Shown here piece by piece: positions 32,428-40,879 of a stretch of 64,000 nucleotides of DNA (position 1 is the first letter of the stretch; each line of letters starts with the position of its first letter). The stretch is from DASQHW01 sp038209365. GTDB lineage: Bacteria; Actinomycetota; Acidimicrobiia; IMCC26256; PALSA-610. The stretch is taken from positions 124,001 through 188,000 of the forward strand of contig JBBQXS010000001.1 of the NCBI GenBank assembly GCA_038209365.1, written 5' to 3'. A program made the translations under genes and the position numbers. The notes under the pieces were generated by a model. It did no database searches. It was not told the DNA's origin and saw nothing but the letters and a program-made list of their open reading frames with translations.

Positions 32428-34392
32428 GTGGCTGAGGAGCTCGAACAGCGCGCGATCAACGTGATCCGAGGGCTCGCGATGGACGCCGTGCAGAAGGCCA
32501 ACTCCGGTCACCCGGGTACGCCGATGGCGCTGGCGCCGCTGGCGCACGTGTTGTGGACGCGCATCATGAAATACGACGCGTCCGAACCGGACTGGCCCGA
32601 TCGCGATCGCTTCGTGCTGTCGGCGGGCCACGCGTCGATGTTGCTCTATTCGATGCTCTTCCTCACCGGGTACGGCCTCGAGCTCGACGACATCCGTCAG
32701 TTCCGGCAGTTCGGCTCGCGGACACCCGGGCATCCCGAGTACCGGCACACGAAGGGCGTCGAGATCACCACGGGTCCGCTCGGGCAGGGCTTCGCCAACT
32801 CGGTCGGCATGGCCATCGACGAGAAGCACCTACGTGCCCGCTTCGGTGCCGACCTGTGCGACCACCACGTGTTCGGTATCTGCAGCGACGGCGACCTCAT
32901 GGAGGGCATCAGTCACGAGGCGGCGTCGCTTGCCGGGCACTACCAGCTCGGCCGCATGGTGTTCGTGTACGACGACAACCACATCACCATCGACGGGCCG
33001 ACCGAGCTCGCGTACAGCGACAACGTGCCGGGCCGGTTCGAGTCGTACGGCTGGCACGTCGTGCAGCTGGGCGAAGCCGCGAACGATCTTGACGCGCTCG
33101 AAGCGGGCCTCCGGCAGGGCATGGCCGAGAAGACACGCCCTTCGCTCGTCATCGTGCGCTCACACATCGGGTACCCGTCGCCGAACTTCACGGACTCCGA
33201 GAAGGCGCACGGCAGCCCGCTCGGCGCCGACGAGGTTGCGCGCACCAAGGAGATCCTCGGTCTCCCGCCCGACGAGTTCTTCGTGCCCGACGACGTGCTG
33301 CGCCTGTATCGCGAAGCCGGACGCCGCGGCGCGGCCGCACGCACGGCGTGGGAAGCGCGCCCCAAGAGCGAGGAATTCGAGGCGTGCATCTCGAGCCGGG
33401 CATTGACCGGCTGGGAGCAGAAGCTGCCGACGTGGCAAGCGGGCGAATCGGTACCGACTCGCACGGCGATCCAGGAGGTGTTGAGCGCGGTCGTCGACGT
33501 GGTGCCCGGCTTGTTCACCGGTTCCGGCGACCTCACCGGCAACACGGGCATGAGTGTGAAGAGCCTCGGCACGTTCACGCCCGACGATCCGACGGGCCGC
33601 CTCATCCACTACGGGATCCGCGAGCACGCGATGGGCTCGTCGGCGAACGGTATGGCGGTGTCGGGGCTGGTGCCGTGTGTCGGCACCTTCTTCGTGTTCA
33701 GCGACTACATGCGCCCCGCCGTCCGCCTCGCGTCGATCATGCAGGCGAAGGTCTGCTTCGTATGGACCCACGACTCGGTCGGCGTCGGCGAGGACGGCCC
33801 CACACACCAGCCCGTCGAGCAGCTCGCATCCCTGCGCGCGATGCCTGGTCTGCGCGTGATCCGGCCCGCGGACGCGAACGAGGTCGCGGCCGCGTGGCGC
33901 GTGCACCTCGACGGCGACGGACCGACCGCCTTGCTGCTCACCCGCCAGAAGGCTCCGGTGCTCGACGGCACGGCCGAGAAGGCGCCGGCCGGTGTTCCGC
34001 AGGGCGCGTACGTCCTGGTGCCGGAACAGGGAGGATCCGACGGGCGTCCCGACGTCGTGCTCATCGGTACGGGTTCCGAGGTCTCCGTGTGCGTCATCGC
34101 AGCAACCCAGCTCGCGGCGCGGGGTGTGTGGGCCCGGGTGGTGTCGATGCCGTCCTGGGATGTCTTCGAAGCCCAGCCCGGCGGATACCGCGTCGAGGTG
34201 CTGCCACCCGACGTGCCGACACTGGCGGTCGAAGCCGGCGTGCGCTTCGGATGGGAGCGCTACGCCGACGACGTCGTGAGCATCGACCGGTTCGGCGCGT
34301 CCGCACCGGGTGACGTGGTGATGCGCGAGCTCGGGATCACGCCCGAGCACGCAGTCGAGCGCGCGCTCGCGCTGCTCGGCCAGGACCTGTGA
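32428..34392 (+). CDS. tkt: Transketolase
   Basis: 654-aa thiamine-diphosphate enzyme of the non-oxidative pentose phosphate pathway. Visible blocks: NSGHPGTPMALAPLAHVLW, the ThDP/metal motif GDGDLMEGISHEAASLAGH...VYDDNHITIDG, HGSPLGADEV, the pyrimidine-domain Glu in RLIHYGIREHAMGS, GEDGPTHQPVEQLASLRAMP and the C-terminal domain with GTGSEVSV. The GTG start has AAAGGGG upstream. It is followed after 10 bases by transaldolase, as is common in actinobacteria, but the usual zwf and opcA are absent. Confidence 0.97.
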   Translation: MAEELEQRAINVIRGLAMDAVQKANSGHPGTPMALAPLAHVLWTRIMKYDASEPDWPDRDRFVLSAGHASMLLYSMLFLTGYGLELDDIRQFRQFGSRTPGHPEYRHTKGVEITTGPLGQGFANSVGMAIDEKHLRARFGADLCDHHVFGICSDGDLMEGISHEAASLAGHYQLGRMVFVYDDNHITIDGPTELAYSDNVPGRFESYGWHVVQLGEAANDLDALEAGLRQGMAEKTRPSLVIVRSHIGYPSPNFTDSEKAHGSPLGADEVARTKEILGLPPDEFFVPDDVLRLYREAGRRGAAARTAWEARPKSEEFEACISSRALTGWEQKLPTWQAGESVPTRTAIQEVLSAVVDVVPGLFTGSGDLTGNTGMSVKSLGTFTPDDPTGRLIHYGIREHAMGSSANGMAVSGLVPCVGTFFVFSDYMRPAVRLASIMQAKVCFVWTHDSVGVGEDGPTHQPVEQLASLRAMPGLRVIRPADANEVAAAWRVHLDGDGPTALLLTRQKAPVLDGTAEKAPAGVPQGAYVLVPEQGGSDGRPDVVLIGTGSEVSVCVIAATQLAARGVWARVVSMPSWDVFEAQPGGYRVEVLPPDVPTLAVEAGVRFGWERYADDVVSIDRFGASAPGDVVMRELGITPEHAVERALALLGQDL

Positions 34393-34402
34393 AGGAGAGC
34401 GC

Positions 34403-35494
34403 ATGCCCAGTGCCGTCGCACAGCTCGTCGAGTTCGGTCAGAGCCCCTGGTACGACAACCTCACCCGCGCGCTTGCCCGCGGAGGGCTCGACATGTTGAT
34501 GCGGGAACACGGGATCCGCGGCGTGACGTCGAACCCGACGATCTTCGAGAAGGCGATGGCCGTCGGCACGGACTACGACGACCAGCTGCGCGAGCTCATC
34601 GCCGATGGGAAAGCGACCGAGGACGCGTACTGGGAGCTCGTCCTCACCGACATCTCGCACGCGGCCGACCGGTTGCGTCCGGTCTACGACCAGCTCGACG
34701 GCGCCGACGGCTTCGTGTCGGTAGAGGTGTCGCCGAATCTCGCGCACGATACGGAGGGCACGATCGCGCAGGCCCTCGAGCTGTGGCAGCGGCTCTCGCG
34801 CCCGAACGTGATGATCAAGATCCCGGCCACGCCGGCGGGAATTCCGGCGATCACCGAGGTGTTGTCGGCGGGCGTCAACGTGAACATCACACTGATCTTC
34901 AGCCTGCGCCGGTACGAAGAGGTGATCGAGGCATTCGCCGCCGCCCTCGAGCGTCGCGTCGCCCGCAGCGACGACATCAGCCGTCTCGCGTCGGTCGCAT
35001 CGTTCTTCGTGAGCCGCGTCGACACCGAGACCGACCGGAGACTGCCGGAAGGTTCGCCCCTGCGCGGCAAGGCGGCCGTCGCGAACGCGAAGCTCGCGTA
35101 CCAGCTGTTCGTGCAGCGGTTCGCAGGAGCGCGTTGGGAGCGTATGGCCGCGGCCGGCGCACGCAAGCAGCGGCCGCTCTGGGCGTCGACGTCGACGAAG
35201 AACCCGGCGTACTCCCCGACGCTGTATGTCGACAACCTCATCGGGCGGGATACGGTGAACACCCTCGCCCAGGCGTCGATCGACGCGCTCTCGCACGGCG
35301 ACGCCGATCTTCGGCCCGACACGATCGTCGAGGACGTCGATGCGGCGCGCACCGTGATGTCGGATCTCGCCTCCGCCGGCATCGACTTCGACGACGTCAC
35401 GGCGACGCTCGAGCGCGAAGGTGTTGACTCCTTCGCGAAGTCGTTCAACGATGCACTCGCGACCTTGGAGAAAAAGGCCGCCGAGCTCAAGTAG
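34403..35494 (+). CDS. tal: Transaldolase
   Basis: 363 aa; transfers dihydroxyacetone between sugar phosphates. TIM-barrel motifs: GVTSNPTIFEKA, FVSVEVSPNLAHDTEGT, the Schiff-base lysine in VMIKIPATPAGIPAI, NVNITLIFSLRRYEEV, SVASFFVSRVDTETD and QRPLWASTSTKNPAY. GGAGAG lies 6 bases before the ATG. It forms a unit with tkt and the small 97-aa gene. Confidence 0.97.
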   Translation: MPSAVAQLVEFGQSPWYDNLTRALARGGLDMLMREHGIRGVTSNPTIFEKAMAVGTDYDDQLRELIADGKATEDAYWELVLTDISHAADRLRPVYDQLDGADGFVSVEVSPNLAHDTEGTIAQALELWQRLSRPNVMIKIPATPAGIPAITEVLSAGVNVNITLIFSLRRYEEVIEAFAAALERRVARSDDISRLASVASFFVSRVDTETDRRLPEGSPLRGKAAVANAKLAYQLFVQRFAGARWERMAAAGARKQRPLWASTSTKNPAYSPTLYVDNLIGRDTVNTLAQASIDALSHGDADLRPDTIVEDVDAARTVMSDLASAGIDFDDVTATLEREGVDSFAKSFNDALATLEKKAAELK

Positions 35495-35508
35495 GAGGCC
35501 TCACGCAA

Positions 35509-35802
35509 ATGGCGAAGTTCATCCAGATCATCGAGTTCCAGACTTCACGCCCTGACGAGGTTGAGACGTTGCACGATCAGTGGCAGCGCGAGACCGAGGG
35601 GAAGCGGACTGCCGACCGGGTGACGATCACTCGAGATCGCGACCGGCCCGGCACATGCATCATCGTTGCCGAGTTCGCTTCGTACGACGAAGCGATGAAG
35701 AACAACGATCTGCCCCAGACGCAGCGGATCTCCGAGCAGATGATGAAGCTCGCTGACGGCGAGCCGACGTTCCGCAACCTCGACGTCAGGCGCCAGGCGT
35801 AG
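35509..35802 (+). CDS. Small conserved hypothetical protein (97 aa, ABM/Dabb-like)
   Basis: Begins AKFIQIIEFQTSRPDEVETLHDQWQRETEG and continues with VTITRDRDRPGTCIIVAEFASYDEAMKNND. The beta-alpha-beta-beta order with strands IQIIEF and IIVAEF fits a ferredoxin-like alpha/beta barrel of the ABM/Dabb superfamily. No catalytic residue is evident. GGAGG lies 8 bases before the ATG. Its last 17 bases overlap the convergent methyltransferase-Mug gene. Confidence 0.65.
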   Translation: MAKFIQIIEFQTSRPDEVETLHDQWQRETEGKRTADRVTITRDRDRPGTCIIVAEFASYDEAMKNNDLPQTQRISEQMMKLADGEPTFRNLDVRRQA

Positions 35803-36850
35803 GAGCACGCGCGACAGCACGCAGGTGGTCGGCGAAGTCGGCGGGCTTCGCGTGCGCGTTCAAGCCGCTGGTGTTCGGCATCACATAGGTGGGCGCGTCC
35901 GCGAATCGCTCGGCCTGCCAGCCGACGCGCGCGCGTTTGTCGATTGCGGCGCGATAGCCGGCCAGCCCGACGAAGCAGACCGACTGGGGTCGCAGCCATT
36001 CGACGAGCCGGTCGACGCGCTGCCTCCCTTCGGCATATTCGGCGCGAGTCAATTCGTCTGCACTCTTCGACGCGCGGCGCACGAGATTCGTCATGCCGAC
36101 ACGGTCGACACGCAGCGCATGGTACGGATCGTGGCTACGCGTCACGAGCCCCGAAGCGAGCGCCGCGGGCCAGAAGCGGTTCCCGGGGCGTGCGAAGCCG
36201 ACGCCCGTGTCGGCCGAGAGGAGGCTTGGGTTCAGACCGACGATCAACACGCGCATCCCGGGACCGACCGTGTCGGGGAGCATCCGCGCGCGCGTCGCCT
36301 CGACGTCCAGCCACTCTTCGCCGTCGTCGACGAAGGCGCCGATCTCGAAGCCCGCGCCTTCGATCACATCGCGGAGGCGCCCGGCAGGCCACCACGTGAA
36401 GTGCCGGCCGGGAAAGCGATCATCGGCGTTCTCTTGCGTGCGGTCGGACGTGACCTGCACGTGCAACGCGCCACCGAGGGCCAGCGTGCGGTGCAGATCC
36501 GCGAGCGCCAACGGCAGCGTTTCCGCCGGGATGTGCATGTAGGACTTGTGGGCCCACGCGCCGGTGAGTGCCGCGGCGCGGAATGGCAGCCGCTCGAGAT
36601 CCGCGACCACGGGCCATGCGTCCGGCGAGAACGAGCGCACCTGCGCCGCCATCGCCGATGCGGCGTCCAACGCGACCACGGGTGTCCCGAGATCCCCACT
36701 GTGCCAACCTGGACCGCAACCGATATCGGCACGGACGCCCGGTGGCACGCGAGCGACGAACGCGTCCAGGGTCGCCGGGCGCGGCCGGCGTCGGTGCTCG
36801 ATCCAGTCCCCGACGTGGTGCTCGTAGACGTCGACGGTGTTGCGATCCAT
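35786..36850 (-). CDS. Fusion: SAM-dependent methyltransferase + G/U mismatch uracil-DNA glycosylase (Mug)
   Basis: 354 aa from ATG 36850. Residues about 1-190 are a class I methyltransferase (ADIGCGPGWHSGDL motif I, VVALDAASAMAAQV, LGGALHVQV). Residues about 199-354 are a Mug/TDG-type glycosylase with GLNPSLLSADTGVGFARPGNRFW (Asn207 matches the water-activating Asn of the GINPG motif), GMTNLVRRASKSADELT, CFVGLAGYRAA and MPNTSGLNAHA. Both halves look complete. The methylation target is unknown. TGATG overlap with the upstream DinB/MPI gene. Confidence 0.85.
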   Translation of the reverse strand: MDRNTVDVYEHHVGDWIEHRRRPRPATLDAFVARVPPGVRADIGCGPGWHSGDLGTPVVALDAASAMAAQVRSFSPDAWPVVADLERLPFRAAALTGAWAHKSYMHIPAETLPLALADLHRTLALGGALHVQVTSDRTQENADDRFPGRHFTWWPAGRLRDVIEGAGFEIGAFVDDGEEWLDVEATRARMLPDTVGPGMRVLIVGLNPSLLSADTGVGFARPGNRFWPAALASGLVTRSHDPYHALRVDRVGMTNLVRRASKSADELTRAEYAEGRQRVDRLVEWLRPQSVCFVGLAGYRAAIDKRARVGWQAERFADAPTYVMPNTSGLNAHAKPADFADHLRAVARAPTPGA

Positions 36851-37419
36851 CAGACGATGATGGCGCGCGTCATGCGGAACGCGCCGACGAGTGAGCCATC
36901 GCCGTCGGTCAAGGGCCGAGGGGCAGTGCACTGGCGCCAGAACACGTCGGCCGCGATCGTCACTGTCGCGTCGGGATCAGCATCCGCGTGGAAGCCGGAC
37001 CGATCGGCGAACCAGATGCGCTCCACCTCGCCTGTGATATCGATCCGCAGGAAGCCGGTCGTGTTCGCAAGGGCAACGGGGATCGCCCATTTGAACGTGT
37101 CGAGCACGGCGCCGAGATGCGGGTCGTCGATGAGCCCGGGTCGTTCGAGCGCGTCGCGCAACTGTTGCTGGTGCACCCACCGCTCCGTGTACTCCCTGGC
37201 GAGACACAACCAGGCCGGAGCCTGCGCCACCGCGGCCCACGCCACGCCCTCCGCCCGTGCGTCGAGATCAGCCGATGCGGCGCAACGGTCGACCTCGGCA
37301 CCGGTTGCGAAGAGGAGATCGCGTAGCACCCGTCCGCTCAGCGGCGCGCACGCGTCGATCCATTGCTGATTGCGCCGGGCGAGGCGCGCCACGAGCTCGT
37401 CGCCACCCGCGTCGATCAT
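36850..37419 (-). CDS. Maleylpyruvate isomerase/DinB-like family protein, C-terminal part (split gene)
   Basis: 189 aa carrying the middle and C-terminal parts of the mycothiol-dependent maleylpyruvate isomerase family: ELVARLARRNQQWIDACAPLS, AWLCLAREYTERWVHQQQLRDA, then an MDMPI-C-like domain (LRIDITGEVERIWF...DATVTIAADVFWRQCTAPRP). The missing N-terminal helix bundle is encoded by the next upstream frame (37416-37628) with a 4-base ATGA overlap. One added base in the A-run at about 37430 would join them. It is either a frameshift or a coupled two-piece protein. Confidence 0.7.
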   Translation of the reverse strand: MIDAGGDELVARLARRNQQWIDACAPLSGRVLRDLLFATGAEVDRCAASADLDARAEGVAWAAVAQAPAWLCLAREYTERWVHQQQLRDALERPGLIDDPHLGAVLDTFKWAIPVALANTTGFLRIDITGEVERIWFADRSGFHADADPDATVTIAADVFWRQCTAPRPLTDGDGSLVGAFRMTRAIIV

Positions 37420-37628
37420 GCCCGTTTTTCACGGTCGCGTAACCGAGTCAAGAGCCCGAGATCGGACGCGAGCACATGGGCGACGAGGTCGTGCACGGTC
37501 CATGGCGGGCACGGCGTCGGCGCATCCCATTCGCGCGGATGAAGGCCGTCGATCAGGTCGAGGAGCGCCGCTCGCTCGGAGTGCATGACCACCCGGACGT
37601 CGAGCGGATCCACACCGAGAACCTGCAC
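37416..37628 (-). CDS. Maleylpyruvate isomerase/DinB-like family protein, N-terminal part (split gene)
   Basis: 70 aa from a GTG at 37628 (ATG 37586 also possible). SERAALLDLIDGLHPREWDAPTPCPPWTVHDLVAHVLASD is the typical first helices of the DinB/MPI family, with the metal-binding His in DLVAHVL. The frame ends RDREKRA and then TGA, which overlaps the ATG of the C-terminal piece. The family is normally one chain of about 250 aa, so this looks like the front half of a broken or split gene. Confidence 0.65.
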   Translation of the reverse strand: MQVLGVDPLDVRVVMHSERAALLDLIDGLHPREWDAPTPCPPWTVHDLVAHVLASDLGLLTRLRDREKRA

Positions 37629-37728
37629 GAATTGCAGCTTCGCGCATGGACCGGCGGGAATCGGGCAGATTTGTAGCCGTGGCGCGGATGCAAGCGAGCC
37701 CGGGACGACCCGGCACGGCGCCGTTCTA

Positions 37729-38355
37729 GTGCTTCCCGGCCAGGTGCGCGTCGTCGAGGACGTGGCGCACGCGTTTGCGCGCGTCGTCGCGGAGATCGCC
37801 CCCCGGTCGATTGCCCTGTCCGGCGGCGAGACCGCACGCCGGTGCTACGCCGCCCTCCGCGAGGAGCCGGTCGACTGGCTGATGGTCGAGGTGTTCTTCG
37901 GCGACGAGCGCATGGTCCCGGTCGAGTCCGAGGAATCGAACGAAGGCATGGCCCGGCGGGTCCTCCTCGACCTCGTACAACCGCGAGCGATCCATTCGAT
38001 GGTCGGCATCGGGGCCGACGGCTACGACGCGCTGGTCCGGGCGTCGCCGCCGATCGACATCGTGCATCTCGGCCTGGGTCCGGACGGGCACACGGCGTCC
38101 CTGTTCCCGGGCTCGCCGGCGCTGGAGGTGCGCGACCGGTTCGTCGTCGAGACGGAGGACGACGAACACCCGCACCCACGCATCACGTTCACGTTCCCGG
38201 CCATCGAGCGGGCGCACCTCGCGCTGGTGACGGTCGCCGGCGAGGACAAGCGGGATGCGGTGGCACGCATCAAGGCGGGCGAGGATCTCCCCGGTGCGCG
38301 GATTCGCGCCGAACGGGTGCTGTGGCTCGGCGACCCGGCCGCGCTCGGCGACTGA
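37729..38355 (+). CDS. pgl: 6-phosphogluconolactonase
   Basis: NagB/RpiA-fold enzyme of the oxidative pentose phosphate pathway. RSIALSGGETARRCYAAL, VEVFFGDERMVPVESEESNEGM, and HLGLGPDGHTASLFPGSPAL are the three family blocks. From GTG 37729 it is 208 aa, a little short. A longer frame opens at ATG 37585 but overlaps the minus-strand gene and has no family similarity. Its natural partners zwf and opcA are not in the window. Confidence 0.88.
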   Translation: MLPGQVRVVEDVAHAFARVVAEIAPRSIALSGGETARRCYAALREEPVDWLMVEVFFGDERMVPVESEESNEGMARRVLLDLVQPRAIHSMVGIGADGYDALVRASPPIDIVHLGLGPDGHTASLFPGSPALEVRDRFVVETEDDEHPHPRITFTFPAIERAHLALVTVAGEDKRDAVARIKAGEDLPGARIRAERVLWLGDPAALGD

Positions 38356-38386
38356 CGGGAGTGCCCGGGCGGCGATCTCCGTCAAT

Positions 38387-38494
38387 GTCCAATCAGATTC
38401 GCCCCATCTGTTTGGACGCTGGGCCCGCCACACCCGGGCTGCACGTCCAATCTGATTGGACGCTGGGCCCGCCACAGCCGGGCTGCGCGTCCAA
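38387..38494. repeat. Palindromic repeat cluster before fbiC
   Basis: Two 39-base direct repeats (38412-38450 and 38456-38494, period 44, three differences) each begin TTGGACG and end CGTCCAA, so each is itself an imperfect hairpin. Between them lies the perfect palindrome GTCCAATCTGATTGGAC (38445-38461). A third related half, GTCCAATCAGAT (38387-38398), pairs with ATCTGTTTGGAC (38406-38417) with one mismatch. Possible roles are a terminator for pgl, an operator array for fbiC, or a REP-like element. Confidence 0.8.
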
Positions 38495-38517
38495 ACGGTT
38501 GGGATGCGCAGACAAAC

Positions 38518-38523
38518 TAGGGT
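38518..38523 (+). promoter_or_regulatory. -10 element (TAGGGT) of fbiC
   Basis: Predicted +1 at 38530, one base before ATG 38531. It decides the FbiC start and excludes a 25-codon extension through the repeat. Confidence 0.6.
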
Positions 38524-38530
38524 CGCCACC

Positions 38531-40879
38531 ATGCGCACTGCTTCTGGGTTCCGGGAGCTGCTCGACACGCCGCTCGAAGAGCTGATGCCGATCGCCGCGG
38601 CGCGACGTGATGCCCGCTTCGGGCGGCGCATCACGTTCTCGCCCAAAGTGTTCGTCCCGCTCACGATGCTGTGTCGCGATCGATGCGGATACTGCACGTT
38701 CGCCAAACCGCCGGCTCGGCTCGACGCACCCTTCCTCACGCCCGAGCAGGTGCTGGAGCTGGCGACACGCGGGGCCGCCCTCGGTTGCTTCGAGGCGCTG
38801 TTCACGCTCGGCGAGGCGCCCGAGTCCCGCTATCCACAAGCGGCGGAGTGGCTCCGCGCGCAGGGCCACGGGTCGACCGTCGAGTACCTCGCCGCGGTCG
38901 CGGGGCGCGTGCTCGACGAGACCGGCCTGTTGCCGCACGCCAACGCGGGCGCGTTGGCCGAGGACGAGCTACTGCTCCTGCGCGCCGTCAGCCCGTCGCA
39001 GGGGATGATGATCGAGACGCTCGCGGCCCGGTTGGGGGAGCCCGGCGGTCCGCATCACGGCGCACCCGACAAGACCCCGGAACGCCGGCTGGCGACGCTT
39101 CACGCCGCCGGTCGAGCGCGCGTGCCGTTCACGACCGGCATCCTCGTCGGCATCGGCGAGACACGCGCCGAACGCATCGACGCGCTGGTCGCGATCGCGA
39201 ACGCACACCTCGAGCACGGCCATGTGCAAGAGGTCATCGTCCAGAACTTCCTTCCCAAGCCCGGCACCGCGATGCATCGCGACGCACCGTGCCCGACCGA
39301 CGAGTTCCTGTGGTCGATCGCGGCCGCGCGCATCATCCTTCCCGAGGACGTGCACCTCCAGGCGCCGCCGAACCTCAGTGACGACCTCGCACCGTTGCTC
39401 GCGGCGGGCATCGACGACTGGGGCGGTGTCTCGCCGCTCACGATCGACCACGTGAACCCCGAGCGGCCATGGCCCGCGCTCGAGCGTTTGTCCGCGGCGA
39501 CCGAGGCGGAGGGATACGCACTCGCCCCGCGTCTCACCGTCTACCCGGAATATGTGCAGCGGCCCGACGAGTGGCTGCATCCCGGTGTGCGCACCGCGGT
39601 GCTGGTCGCGTCCGATCTCGAAGGCCTCGCGCGCGACACCGCCTGGTCGCCGGGTCGCGACGACCTCGCCCCACCGACGATCCTCCCGGGCGCGGGTCTT
39701 GCGCGCGCGGGCGGGCCCGTCGGTGAGGTGCTGGAGGGCGTGCTCGCCGGGACGGAAGTCGGCATCGACGAGATCGTCACGCTCCTCGGCGCCCGTGGTC
39801 CCGAGGTTCGGCGCGTGGCCGAGGTCGCGGACCAGCTGCGTCGCGAGATCACGGGCGACGAGGTGACGTTCGTCCGTAATCGCAACATCAACTACACGAA
39901 CGTGTGCACGTTCCGGTGCAAGTTCTGCGCGTTCTCGAAGGGCCCGCTTTCGCTCAACCTGCGTGGCAACCCGTATCTCATCGAGATCGAGGAGATGCAG
40001 CGGCGCGTCGTCGAGGCCGTCGACTGCGGCGCGACCGAGGTCTGCCTGCAGGGCGGCATCCATCCCGACTTCGACGGCGACTACTACGTCGACGTCGCCA
40101 GGGCGGTGAAGGAGGTTGCGCCCCAGATCCATGTGCACGGGTTCACCGCGTTGGAGGTCACCGAAGGTGCGCGCCGTCTCGGCATGCCGTTGCGCGATTA
40201 CCTGTTGCGGGTCAAGGAGGCTGGGCTCGCGACCCTTCCCGGGACTGCGGCCGAGATCCTCGACGACGAAGTGCGAGCGATCATCTGTCCCGACAAGGTC
40301 ACCACGGACGAGTGGCTGGAGGCGCACCGCACCGCCCACTCGGTCGGGCTGCGCTCGAACATCACGATCATGCACGGCTCGGTCGAGCGGCCCGTGCACG
40401 TCGCGCGCCACCTCGTGCGGACGCGCGACCTCCAGAAGGAGACCGGCGGTTTCACGGAGTTCGTGCCGCTGCCGTTCGTGCACATGGCGACACCGATCTT
40501 CATCCAGGGCAAAGCGCGCCGAGGCCCGACCTTCCGCGAAGTTCTGCTGATGCACGCCGTCGGTCGCATCGCGTACCGCGAGACGATTCCCAACGTGCAG
40601 GTCTCGTGGGTGAAGTGCGGAATCGCGGGTGCGCGCCAGGTGTTGCAGGCCGGCGCGAACGACCTCGGCGGCACGCTCATGGACGAGAACATCTCCCGCG
40701 CCGCGGGCGCGAGCCACGGCCAGGAGCTCGACGAGCACGAGTTCCGGTCGATCGTCGAGCCGATCGGCCGCACCCTTGCCCAGCGCACGACGCTCTACGG
40801 ACGGGTGACGACCAAGGGGCGGCGCCTGCGGCCTGTCGAAGAGGCTCCCGTCATCGTTTCGCTCGGCAAGCCCTCGTGA
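38531..40879 (+). CDS. fbiC: FO synthase (CofG-CofH fusion) of coenzyme F420 biosynthesis
   Basis: 782 aa bifunctional radical-SAM enzyme that builds the deazaflavin FO from tyrosine and 5-amino-6-ribitylaminouracil. The N-terminal CofG half has its 4Fe-4S cysteines Cys48, Cys52, Cys55 (CRDRCGYC). The C-terminal CofH half has Cys459, Cys463, Cys466 (CTFRCKFC), followed by GNPYLIEIEEMQRRVVEAVDCGATEVCLQGGIHP. It shows that the organism makes F420. The stop overlaps the GTG of a PfkB kinase. Confidence 0.96.
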   Translation: MRTASGFRELLDTPLEELMPIAAARRDARFGRRITFSPKVFVPLTMLCRDRCGYCTFAKPPARLDAPFLTPEQVLELATRGAALGCFEALFTLGEAPESRYPQAAEWLRAQGHGSTVEYLAAVAGRVLDETGLLPHANAGALAEDELLLLRAVSPSQGMMIETLAARLGEPGGPHHGAPDKTPERRLATLHAAGRARVPFTTGILVGIGETRAERIDALVAIANAHLEHGHVQEVIVQNFLPKPGTAMHRDAPCPTDEFLWSIAAARIILPEDVHLQAPPNLSDDLAPLLAAGIDDWGGVSPLTIDHVNPERPWPALERLSAATEAEGYALAPRLTVYPEYVQRPDEWLHPGVRTAVLVASDLEGLARDTAWSPGRDDLAPPTILPGAGLARAGGPVGEVLEGVLAGTEVGIDEIVTLLGARGPEVRRVAEVADQLRREITGDEVTFVRNRNINYTNVCTFRCKFCAFSKGPLSLNLRGNPYLIEIEEMQRRVVEAVDCGATEVCLQGGIHPDFDGDYYVDVARAVKEVAPQIHVHGFTALEVTEGARRLGMPLRDYLLRVKEAGLATLPGTAAEILDDEVRAIICPDKVTTDEWLEAHRTAHSVGLRSNITIMHGSVERPVHVARHLVRTRDLQKETGGFTEFVPLPFVHMATPIFIQGKARRGPTFREVLLMHAVGRIAYRETIPNVQVSWVKCGIAGARQVLQAGANDLGGTLMDENISRAAGASHGQELDEHEFRSIVEPIGRTLAQRTTLYGRVTTKGRRLRPVEEAPVIVSLGKPS

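Noticed and set aside
38412..38494. Possible CRISPR array
   Set aside because: Only two units, a 5-base spacer, palindromic units and no cas gene. It is a palindromic repeat cluster instead.
38456..38530. Longer FbiC start (25 extra codons)
   Set aside because: The extension runs through the second palindromic repeat and lies upstream of the predicted +1 at 38530. FbiC similarity begins after ATG 38531.
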